Assembly (NCBI GenBank): GCA_000433755.1
Contig: FR891237.1
Location: 1 to 8,411 of the forward strand
DNA length: 8,411 bases
Source: Clostridium sp. CAG:465
Lineage (GTDB): Bacteria > Bacillota > Clostridia > TANB77 > CAG-465
Reading direction: 5' to 3'
This document shows positions 1-6,189 of this stretch, piece by piece. Numbering within the stretch: the first letter of the stretch is position 1; the number at the start of each line of letters is the position of its first letter. The notes beneath the pieces were generated by a model. The model was given only the letters and a program-made list of their open reading frames with translations. It was not told the DNA's origin and ran no database searches. The position numbers and the translations under genes are program-made.

Positions 1-1
1 G

Positions 2-31
2 TTAGTTTCTGTTACAGTTAATAAAGAATAA
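2..31 (+). CDS. 3' end of an upstream gene (partial)
   Basis: Of the three forward frames at the left edge, this one reads LVSVTVNKE and then TAA. The other two close sooner: a TAG begins at base 3 in one and a TAA at base 19 in the other. The alternating hydrophobic and polar residues look like a C-terminal beta strand, as in pilins, but nine residues cannot identify a family. The hairpin at 56-88 begins 25 bases after the stop, which fits the end of a gene. Placement upstream of minor pilin genes makes another pilus gene plausible, but that is inference only. Confidence 0.3.
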   Translation, partial: LVSVTVNKE

Positions 32-55
32 ACAAAAGCTAAAAAATACGATTAA

Positions 56-88
56 TGAGGTCATATATATGTTGTATATATGACCTTA
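56..88 (+). terminator. Stem-loop after the upstream gene, possible terminator or processing hairpin
   Basis: Bases 56-70 pair with 74-88: 15 consecutive pairs, of which two are G-U, around a 3-nt loop. The outer part contains GGTC/GACC and the rest is alternating A/T. There is no clean run of T directly after the stem (the next bases are CCAATATATT), so it is a weak intrinsic terminator at best. It could instead be a stability or processing hairpin between the upstream gene and the pilus operon. Confidence 0.4.
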
Positions 89-100
89 CCAATATATTAT

Positions 101-140
101 TTTTACAAAGTATTTATGATTTAATAAGTATTTTGTAAAA
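101..140 (+). promoter_or_regulatory. Second leader stem-loop directly before the first pilus gene
   Basis: Bases 101-117 can pair with 124-140: 17 consecutive pairs including two G-U wobbles, closed by a 6-nt loop. As DNA it is an imperfect palindrome with matching ends TTTTACAAA and TTTGTAAAA. The stem ends 12 bases before the AGGAGG ribosome binding site at 153-158. It could act as an operator, an mRNA-stabilising 5' hairpin after processing, or a weak terminator. No clear -35/-10 promoter pair was found between this hairpin and the gene. Confidence 0.4.
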
Positions 141-164
141 ATGATATGTAAAAGGAGGGAGAGT

Positions 165-965
165 ATGAGTATATATATTTACGTTATAATAGGCTTTTTT
201 ATGTTTGTAATAGGAACTTTATTTGGAAGCTTTTTTTCACTTGCAACATATAGAATACCAAGACATCAAGATATATTAATAAAAAGATCATACTGCCCTA
301 ATTGCAAACATAATCTTGGCTTTTTTGATTTAATACCAATTTTAAGTTATATTATAGGCAAAGGAAAATGCAGATATTGTAAAGAAAAAATAAGTATCAG
401 ATATCCTATATTTGAACTTACAAATGGTATTGTATTTTTAATATTTTTTGTTATTTTTAAACTTAGCATAAATCTTGTTATTGTGTGTATATCATATGCA
501 GTTATATTTGTTTTAATTGGAGCATATGTGATGAAAACAAAAATGACAGAAGAGGAAAAAAAAGAATTAAATAAAAACACAAAAAAAGGTGTATATATAA
601 CTGAAATTGTTATTGCAATGATTATTTTTACACTTCTTCTAGTTTCATCTTTTGTTATTTCAAGAAATTACGGAAGTAAAAGTATAGAAAATATTGCAAG
701 AAGTGGAGCAATTTCAGTTGCAATAAAAAATGTAGAATCAGCTAAGGCAACTGACTATGAAAAACTTATTTCATATAGCTTAAAAGTTGAAGAAAATAGT
801 ATAAGCTATGATGTTAACGTTGAAGTAATACCATTTGATGAAATAGATTATACATATGAAGATATAGTAAAAAAGATAAATGTATCTGTAAAATATAACG
901 TTGATGGAAAGGCTCATGAGTATAATTTGACAGGACTTAAAGGTAAGGTGATGCCAAGTGAATAA
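165..965 (+). CDS. Fusion of a prepilin peptidase N-terminal domain with a PilV/GspI-like prepilin
   Basis: The start at 165 is chosen because AGGAGG at 153-158 lies 6 bases upstream; an in-frame ATG at 141 has no such site. The product is 266 residues. Residues 1-123 match the N-terminal half of A24 prepilin peptidases: a first membrane helix with GSFFSLATYRIPR (21-33), a four-cysteine metal site (C44, C47, C69, C72), the motif RYPIFEL (79-85) and two more helices (about 84-98 and 102-122). The aspartates of the catalytic half are absent. After a charged linker (124-142) comes KKG|VYITE, a class III prepilin signal with cleavage after G142 and Glu at +5 (E147), a hydrophobic helix to about 165, and a roughly 100-residue pilin-like domain. 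The predicted topology puts the cleavage site on the cytoplasmic face, as for normal prepilins. The total length resembles a complete peptidase, so a length-based call would mislead. No frameshift is needed to read through the junction. The methyltransferase or metal-binding role of the N half is known for the family, not shown here. Confidence 0.88.
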   Translation: MSIYIYVIIGFFMFVIGTLFGSFFSLATYRIPRHQDILIKRSYCPNCKHNLGFFDLIPILSYIIGKGKCRYCKEKISIRYPIFELTNGIVFLIFFVIFKLSINLVIVCISYAVIFVLIGAYVMKTKMTEEEKKELNKNTKKGVYITEIVIAMIIFTLLLVSSFVISRNYGSKSIENIARSGAISVAIKNVESAKATDYEKLISYSLKVEENSISYDVNVEVIPFDEIDYTYEDIVKKINVSVKYNVDGKAHEYNLTGLKGKVMPSE

Positions 966-1431
966 AAAAAGAGGTCTTACCTTAACATCTATGGCAATAT
1001 ATGTTGCTTTATTTTTTGTATTTACTGTTTTTGTGATTGCAATGAGTACCAATATGAATTATAAAGCTATGGATGAAAAAGCAAAAATATACATATATGA
1101 ACAATTTGATAAATTACAATACAATATATTATCTAGTGCAAAAGCAAGTACGTCAGTTGACGAAATATATGGTAGAATAATTTTTAATAATAATGATGAG
1201 TATAGCTATGATAGCGATAAAAAAATAATACTAAAAAATGGAGGTATACTTGTTAAAAACGTGGAAAAATTTGAAGTCATAACAGAAGATAAATTAACTA
1301 ATGTAAATGAAAACTTTTCACAAAATATAGATAGTAAAATACAAAGTGTATGTATTGAAGTTACATTCAAAAAATATAAAAAAGACATTACTAAACAAAT
1401 ATATGTAACATTAGGGGATGATAAAATATGA
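958..1431 (+). CDS. PilW/GspJ-like minor prepilin
   Basis: The protein has 157 residues and starts at a GTG that overlaps the preceding gene by 8 bases, with AAGGTGATG at 945-953 as ribosome binding site. The N-terminus MNKKRG|LTLTS is a class III prepilin signal: basic leader, cleavage after G6, then a hydrophobic helix to about residue 29. The +5 position is S11 and not the usual Glu. The soluble part includes a stretch YSYDSDKKIILKNGGILVKN (about 82-101) that resembles the beta hairpin seen in PilW, ComGF and GspJ-type pseudopilins. Position between an I-like and a K-like prepilin supports the J-like role in a tip complex. It should be processed by a prepilin peptidase encoded elsewhere. 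The family call rests on the N-terminus, order and general pattern, not on strong identity. Confidence 0.8.
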   Translation: MNKKRGLTLTSMAIYVALFFVFTVFVIAMSTNMNYKAMDEKAKIYIYEQFDKLQYNILSSAKASTSVDEIYGRIIFNNNDEYSYDSDKKIILKNGGILVKNVEKFEVITEDKLTNVNENFSQNIDSKIQSVCIEVTFKKYKKDITKQIYVTLGDDKI

Positions 1432-1643
1432 AGCAAAATAAAATAAAAGGCTCAGCAATACTTGTTGTAATATTCTCATCAATTGCATTTTTTATATATG
1501 TAATGTCTGTATATTCTGAAGCTGAGCATTTTAATATAATGCAAAATAAATATGAAAAAAATATAAATAAAAAATATGAAGTAGATGAAAATGAATTTTA
1601 TGAAAAAATTCTTGAGGAATATCAAATATTAAATAATGTCTAA
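1428..1643 (+). CDS. Very short PilX/GspK-like minor prepilin
   Basis: The start codon overlaps the previous stop as ATGA, a sign of translational coupling. The product is only 71 residues. MKQNKIKG|SAILVV is a prepilin-type leader with cleavage after G8, followed by a hydrophobic helix (9-28) and a charged, probably helical tail with SEAEHF (30-35) and many Lys, Glu and Asn. The GSA start, the lack of Glu at +5 (V13 instead) and the SxAE-like segment after the helix recall PilX/GspK-type minor pilins. These are normally well over 100 residues, so the usual globular domain is missing. The next gene starts cleanly with its own ribosome binding site, and I saw no frameshifted continuation. It may be a naturally minimal tip pilin, or a decayed one. 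Confidence 0.72.
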   Translation: MKQNKIKGSAILVVIFSSIAFFIYVMSVYSEAEHFNIMQNKYEKNINKKYEVDENEFYEKILEEYQILNNV

Positions 1644-1657
1644 AAGGAGTATGTTTT

Positions 1658-3295
1658 ATGTTTGAAAATATTAAATCTAAAAGAAGCCCAATAGGTATTG
1701 AGTTTATAAAAAGGGGATTACTTACAGAAAATCAAGTAGATAGGGTACTTGAATATCAAAAAGAACACAAAGAATTAAAATTTGCAGAAATTGTTGATAT
1801 ACTAGATATGTGTGATAAATCAGCATTACTAGATGTATTATCATATAAAATTCAAGTAACAGGAGTAATGTTAGATGGTGAAATCGAAATAAATCCAGTA
1901 AAGTATTTACCAAGAGATATAATAATAAACTATAAAGTTTTACCTTTTGCTCTTGTTGGAAATAAACTTAAGGTCGCATTCGCAGATCCACAAAATCCAA
2001 CCAAGGTAAAAGAAGTTGAACTTTTACTTATGAACCAAGGATATGAAATGGAAATATATGTAACACTTTATACTTCTATTATGAAACAAATCTCTAATAT
2101 TAGAACGGTAGAAAGAGATTATGTAGATAAAGAAGAAAAAGATACAACAAAATTGGTAGATAACATTATTATGACTGCTATAGAAAAAAGAGCAAGTGAT
2201 ATACATTTTGAACCAATGGAAGACAAAATAAGAGTAAGGTATAGAATTGATGGAAAGCTTTTAACTGTTACAGAACTACCAAAAAATAGACAAGATAACT
2301 TAATAGGTAGATTAAAAGCAATATCAAATATGCATCAAGAAATAGTTTATGATCAGGATGGAAGTATAAATACATATGACGGATATAGCATTCGTGTATC
2401 TTCACAAAAAAATGTTAATGGAGAAAAATTTGTACTAAGACTTTTAAAGAAAAATCCAGATAAAAGAAGTTTATTTGAACTTGGATTTATGAATAATAAT
2501 GAACTTGTTGATAAAGCCTTTAATAGGAAAAACAGTCTGATTGTAATAGGTGCACCTACAGGTGAAGGTAAAACCACAACTTTATATAGTGTAATTGAAT
2601 ATTTAAATAACCCAGAAATTAATATAATATCAATAGAAAATCCGGTTGAACGTAGAATACCTGGAATAAATCAAGTAGAAATTGCACCAAATATAACATT
2701 TGCATCTGCACTTAGAACAGTTTTAAGACAAGATCCAGATATTATATTAGTTGGTGAAATAAGAGATGAAGAAACAGCTAAAATAGCAATAGAAGCAGGT
2801 CAAACTGGACATTTAGTATTATCTACAATACATACAATAGATGCTGTTGAGGCTGTAACTAGAATAAGAAAAATGCAAGTATCAAATTATGATGTATCAG
2901 CAACAGTTGCTACAACAATTTCACAAAGGCTAGTAAGACGTCTTTGCAATAAGTGTAAAAAAGAACATGTATTAACAGATGAAGAAAAAAAATATATTGA
3001 AAAAGTTTCAAAATCTACAGGTGTAGATTTTGACTTAGAACATGCTAAAACTTACGAACCAGTAGGATGCAAGTATTGTAATGATATTGGATATTATGAA
3101 AGAATTGCAATGTTTGAAGTTTTGTGCATAGATGATTACTTAAAAGATATGATATCTGAAGGAAAATCAAGTATAGAAATACGTGATTATGCTATAAAAA
3201 ACACAGATTACAAGCCTATGGTTGTAGATGGTATAAATAAAGTTTTACAAGGAATTACTACAGTTGAAGAAATAAAGAATAAAATTACAATTTAA
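1658..3295 (+). CDS. pilB: PilB/GspE-type pilus extension ATPase
   Basis: This cytoplasmic hexameric ATPase drives pilin polymerisation. It has 545 residues, the usual family length. Residues 1 to about 150 are an MshEN-type N-terminal domain. The ATPase core has Walker A GAPTGEGKTTT (298-308, K305), an Asp box read as IENPVE (326-331, where IEDPVE is usual), Walker B DPDIILVGE (359-367, catalytic E367) followed by IRD, and a His box GHLVLSTIHT (384-393). A four-cysteine zinc site, C430, C433, C471 and C474, ends in the typical GYYERIAMFEV stretch and separates PilB/GspE from PilT. AGGAG at 1645-1649 gives an 8-base spacing to the start. It lies 14 bases after the short prepilin gene and just before pilT. 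The first MshEN half-motif keeps its spacing but has P11 where the c-di-GMP-binding Arg is expected, so nucleotide sensing is uncertain. Confidence 0.97.
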   Translation: MFENIKSKRSPIGIEFIKRGLLTENQVDRVLEYQKEHKELKFAEIVDILDMCDKSALLDVLSYKIQVTGVMLDGEIEINPVKYLPRDIIINYKVLPFALVGNKLKVAFADPQNPTKVKEVELLLMNQGYEMEIYVTLYTSIMKQISNIRTVERDYVDKEEKDTTKLVDNIIMTAIEKRASDIHFEPMEDKIRVRYRIDGKLLTVTELPKNRQDNLIGRLKAISNMHQEIVYDQDGSINTYDGYSIRVSSQKNVNGEKFVLRLLKKNPDKRSLFELGFMNNNELVDKAFNRKNSLIVIGAPTGEGKTTTLYSVIEYLNNPEINIISIENPVERRIPGINQVEIAPNITFASALRTVLRQDPDIILVGEIRDEETAKIAIEAGQTGHLVLSTIHTIDAVEAVTRIRKMQVSNYDVSATVATTISQRLVRRLCNKCKKEHVLTDEEKKYIEKVSKSTGVDFDLEHAKTYEPVGCKYCNDIGYYERIAMFEVLCIDDYLKDMISEGKSSIEIRDYAIKNTDYKPMVVDGINKVLQGITTVEEIKNKITI

Positions 3296-3316
3296 AAAGG
3301 AGAGAAAATAAGTATT

Positions 3317-4414
3317 ATGGAGCAAATATTTCAAATTATGTCTAAAGCTGTAAGCTTAGGGGCAACAGATATACATCTTACACAGGGGCAAGTACCTGTA
3401 TATAGGGTAAGTAGAAAATTATTTTTTGATGAATCAAAATTTCCACTAAGTGATGAAGCACTAGTTAATATTCTAGAAGGCTTTTTTGGTGAAATTGAAG
3501 GATTAGAGGCAAAGTTTGAACAAAAAAAACAAGTAGATTTCTCATATACATATCAAAAAACAAGATATAGAATAAATGCATCGCTTTCAAAAGGCGTTCC
3601 AGTATTTTCGCTAAGAGTAATTCCAAACGGTGAAATTAATTTAGAGTCAATGGGACTTTCTGATGTAGTTAAAAAAATGAAAAAAATAAAAACAGGATTA
3701 ATTTTAGTAACAGGAAAAGTAAATTCAGGTAAATCAACAACCATGAATGCCTTTATCCAAGAAATAAATAATGAAGTAAGCCGTAAAATTGTTACACTTG
3801 AAGATCCTATAGAATATGAGCATGAATCAAAAAAATCCATAGTAATTCAAAAAGAAATTGGAGAAGAATCAGACGTAATAAGTTACTATAACGGACTTAT
3901 AAACTTGCTAAGAGAAGATGTAGACATAGCAGTTTTAGGAGAAATAAGAGATAGAAAAACAATGGATGTTGCAATAGACCTTGCTGAATCAGGAGGTCTT
4001 GTTATAGGAACTTTACACACAAGATCATGTGGCGAAACAGTAGAAAGAATAATTAATATGTATGATCCAGCTGATCAAAACGCAATAAAAAACTCTGTAT
4101 CATCAGTTTTAAAAATGGTAATATCTCAAAAACTTATCTTAAGCACAAAAGGTAACCTTATGATGGTACCAGAAATTATGGTAGTAAATAATGTAATTGC
4201 AGCTCAAATAAGACAAGAAAAATTTAGTGTATCAGATATAGAAGATACAATTCATGCATCTGGTGCAATAGGATCAGTAAGCTTTGAAAGTTCATTTGCA
4301 GACTTATATAATAAAGGTCTAATAGATATGAATATTTTAAAAGAAAATACTGAACCTGAAAGAATGAATACTATTAAAGGACTAATACTTACAAACGGAG
4401 GAAGTTTAACATAA
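3317..4414 (+). CDS. pilT: PilT-type pilus retraction ATPase
   Basis: PilT powers pilus disassembly, giving twitching, surface sensing or DNA uptake. The 365-residue product starts like PilT, with KAVSLGATDIHLTQG (10-24). Its core has Walker A GKVNSGKSTT (133-142, K139), an intact Asp box LEDPIEYEHESKKS, and Walker B DVDIAVLGEIRD (201-212, E209). The His-box region reads AESGGLVIGTLHT (223-235): the first His, normally in TGH, is replaced by G227, while H234 remains. There is no four-cysteine site, unlike PilB. The C-terminal AIRE-like motif is degenerate (AAQIRQEK). The AGGAG-type ribosome binding site at 3298-3302 is 14 bases from this ATG, unusually far. The conserved PilT N-terminus still supports this start, and no ATG, GTG or TTG lies closer in frame. 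Confidence 0.94.
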   Translation: MEQIFQIMSKAVSLGATDIHLTQGQVPVYRVSRKLFFDESKFPLSDEALVNILEGFFGEIEGLEAKFEQKKQVDFSYTYQKTRYRINASLSKGVPVFSLRVIPNGEINLESMGLSDVVKKMKKIKTGLILVTGKVNSGKSTTMNAFIQEINNEVSRKIVTLEDPIEYEHESKKSIVIQKEIGEESDVISYYNGLINLLREDVDIAVLGEIRDRKTMDVAIDLAESGGLVIGTLHTRSCGETVERIINMYDPADQNAIKNSVSSVLKMVISQKLILSTKGNLMMVPEIMVVNNVIAAQIRQEKFSVSDIEDTIHASGAIGSVSFESSFADLYNKGLIDMNILKENTEPERMNTIKGLILTNGGSLT

Positions 4415-4434
4415 AATAGGAGGTGAGGTTTTAA

Positions 4435-5781
4435 ATGCCAAGTTATAAATATAGAGTTATATTTGAAGATGGAAAAGTAGGCCATGGAAAAATAATGGCA
4501 CTTAATAAATCTCATGCAATGGAAAGTTTGAAAAAAGATAGAATACAACCTATTTCTATAAAAAAACTTCCAGAAAAAAGACAAAAATATAAAAGGCTAG
4601 ATTATAATAAAATTGAAAAAGAAAATTTAATAAAGAGAGTAAACTCTAACTTAAATAATTCAAAGAAAAAAGTAGATTTAAAGAAGATAACATTAGAAGA
4701 ATTAAAGCAAATGAAACTTCATCCATTTACAAGAATTACAAGCAAAGATATTATTGTACTGGTAAATAATTTATATATATTAAAGAAGGCAAAATTTAAT
4801 AATATACAAGCACTTCGTATAATATATGAACAAATGGAAAATCTAAAACTTAAGGATATATTAGAAGATATAATTATAGGAGTAGAATCCGGTGAAAAAA
4901 TGAATGTAGTAATGCAGAATTATCCAAATGTTTTTCCAGCAATGTTTGTTAATTTCATAAAGGTTGGAGAAGATTCAGGTAATTTAGACACAGCCTTACT
5001 ATATGCAAGAGATTATATGGAAGCATCAAATAACTTAAAAAAACAAGTTAGATCTACAGTAATTCCAAAAGTTTTACAATTTTTCACAATAATTATATTG
5101 ATGTTTGGACTTGTAATTGTAGGTGTACCAATTATACAGGATGTATATGATATGTTCGACTCAACAAGTAAAATACCAAAAGCAACAATGATCACACTTG
5201 ATATAGCAAATTGGTTTATGAAGTATTGGTATATACCTACATCAATAGTAGCTATACTAGTTGGCATATTCTTCTTTGTAATTAACACACCAAAAGGAAG
5301 GTATAATTGGGATAAATTTAAACTAACATGCCCTGTTGTGGGCACTTTAATAAATAACATAACAGTACATAAATTTTTCCAAGCTATGCTACTTAACCTA
5401 AAAAATGGTATGAGAATACAAGAAAGTTTAGAAGTATCAAGGAATGTTACATCAAACTACTATTTTCTATCAGCTATAGAGCTTGCAAAAGTAAATGTAA
5501 TAGCAGGAACATCATGGATAACACCATTTGAAGAAAAAAAGCTATTTAAACCAATGGTATCTCAAATGGTAGGAGTAGGAATGCAAACAGAATTATCAAC
5601 AATGATGGAAAAAGTAAATGAATATATACAATCAGAAGTAGATGAATCCCTAGAAAGATTTAAAAAGGTATTACCAGAAGTAACATATTCATTTGTAGGA
5701 ATAGCACTAATAGCATTCACAATTGTAATATTAGTACCATTGGTAATAGTATACATGGGAGGCTTCATCGACATGCCTTAA
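4435..5781 (+). CDS. pilC: PilC/GspF-type inner-membrane platform protein
   Basis: PilC is the polytopic membrane platform on which PilB and PilT act to assemble or remove pilins. The 448-residue product has a small N-terminal domain (1-45, YKYRVIFEDGKVGHG then an AMESLKKDRI helix), a long basic linker (46-95), and two GspF repeats at about 104-225 and 310-430. The first contains the signature FIKVGEDSGNLDTAL (174-188); the second has the looser GVGMQTELSTM (380-390). Predicted membrane helices are at about 214-234, 266-284 and 418-441. A strong AGGAGGTGA at 4418-4426 lies 8 bases before the start. It is the last gene of the + strand operon: the stop at 5779-5781 is followed within 5 bases by one arm of the split terminator palindrome. 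Confidence 0.95.
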   Translation: MPSYKYRVIFEDGKVGHGKIMALNKSHAMESLKKDRIQPISIKKLPEKRQKYKRLDYNKIEKENLIKRVNSNLNNSKKKVDLKKITLEELKQMKLHPFTRITSKDIIVLVNNLYILKKAKFNNIQALRIIYEQMENLKLKDILEDIIIGVESGEKMNVVMQNYPNVFPAMFVNFIKVGEDSGNLDTALLYARDYMEASNNLKKQVRSTVIPKVLQFFTIIILMFGLVIVGVPIIQDVYDMFDSTSKIPKATMITLDIANWFMKYWYIPTSIVAILVGIFFFVINTPKGRYNWDKFKLTCPVVGTLINNITVHKFFQAMLLNLKNGMRIQESLEVSRNVTSNYYFLSAIELAKVNVIAGTSWITPFEEKKLFKPMVSQMVGVGMQTELSTMMEKVNEYIQSEVDESLERFKKVLPEVTYSFVGIALIAFTIVILVPLVIVYMGGFIDMP

Positions 5782-5785
5782 TCCC

Positions 5786-5805
5786 GAGTTAGTTTTGTAA
5801 AAAAT
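5786..5805 (+). repeat. Left arm of a split 24-bp terminator palindrome
   Basis: The sequence GAGTTAGTTTTGTAAAAAAT is the exact reverse complement of 7485-7504. The two arms border the tnpB element. The last ten bases (TGTAAAAAAT, 5796-5805) occur again as a direct repeat at 7464-7473. Joining 5805 to 7474 recreates a 24-bp perfect stem with loop ATC. Just outside the arm, CCC (5783-5785) could pair with the GGGGG run at 7506-7510 after one bulged base. Confidence 0.85.
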
Positions 5806-5822
5806 TGAATAAATGATGTATT

Positions 5823-5870
5823 ATATAGTGTGTAAATTTGAAATAAAATAAATTTATGCACTATATTTTT
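5823..5870 (+). terminator. Stem-loop with T-run after pilC
   Basis: Bases 5823-5839 pair with 5850-5866 (17 pairs, two of them G-U) around a 10-nt loop, and the 3' arm runs straight into TTTTT (5866-5870). This is the first intrinsic-terminator-like structure that pilC transcripts meet now that the original palindrome is split. It lies inside the inferred insertion and near its end, so it may also be the right-end recognition hairpin. The arm CACTATAT (5859-5866) can alternatively pair with ATATAGTG (5877-5884) downstream, giving a competing 10-bp hairpin from 5859 to 5886. Confidence 0.55.
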
Positions 5871-5886
5871 GCATAAATATAGTGAG

Positions 5887-6045
5887 AATAAGCACGCTAA
5901 AATATTTTAATGTGCAAAAATACATTAAAATTATATGAAAAGCTAAACTACACAATTATATAAAAAATTGATAGCTATTAAAAATATAAATTATAACCTT
6001 TTAAAATATAATAAAACTGAGTTAGAATTTCTGGCATTTTAGTAT
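5887..6045. other. Gene-free stretch between element end and omega-RNA scaffold
   Basis: Very AT-rich sequence with no credible reading frame on either strand. The only clear structure is an imperfect hairpin with GCAC (5892-5895) and GTGC (5912-5915) arms around an AT palindrome. It is longer than expected between a tnpB stop and a right end, so the omega-RNA may extend through it, or the right end may lie nearer 6045 with unrelated DNA beyond. Confidence 0.4.
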
Positions 6046-6189
6046 GTATAATCCTATTTAAAAGGTAAAATAGGTACTACTAAATTCGTAGATAGTCACC
6101 AAATAGGTGTAGTTAGAACGCTCACCCTATGTACCCCATAGTGTATTTCCGGTAGAATTCAAAAAATAAATTAATTTGCAATTAAAGAC
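6046..6189 (-). ncRNA. Putative omega-RNA (reRNA) scaffold downstream of tnpB
   Basis: This untranslated stretch directly 3' of tnpB, read on the minus strand, contains four separate short stems: CTATG/CATAG (6127-6131 with 6137-6141), CACC/GGTG (6097-6100 with 6106-6109), CTAC/GTAG (6077-6080 with 6088-6091) and a 7-bp CCTATTT/AAATAGG (6053-6059 with 6068-6074). It is more GC-rich than its surroundings and has no open reading frame. TnpB families are known to use a guide RNA transcribed from the 3' end of tnpB and the element's right end, so position and structure fit. The exact ends are unknown and the RNA probably begins inside tnpB. Confidence 0.55.

Noticed and set aside
72..100. Promoter TTGTAT-17-TATTAT before the pilus operon
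   Set aside because: It overlaps the first hairpin and both boxes match poorly in an AT-rich background where such pairs are common.
141..164. Earlier ATG start for the fusion gene
   Set aside because: It has no ribosome binding site, while AGGAGG is ideally placed for the ATG at 165, and the extra eight residues are not family-like.
165..965. Annotation as a complete prepilin peptidase
   Set aside because: Length and N-terminus fit, but the catalytic aspartate half is absent and replaced by a prepilin signal and pilin domain.
3308..3316. ATA or ATT start for pilT nearer to the ribosome binding site
   Set aside because: Rare start codons, and the protein from the ATG at 3317 already aligns with the normal PilT N-terminus.
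5806..6189. IStron (group I intron joined to a tnpB element)
   Set aside because: The intron would be expected at the tnpB-upstream end, where only 89 bases are available, and no group I core pattern was recognised.
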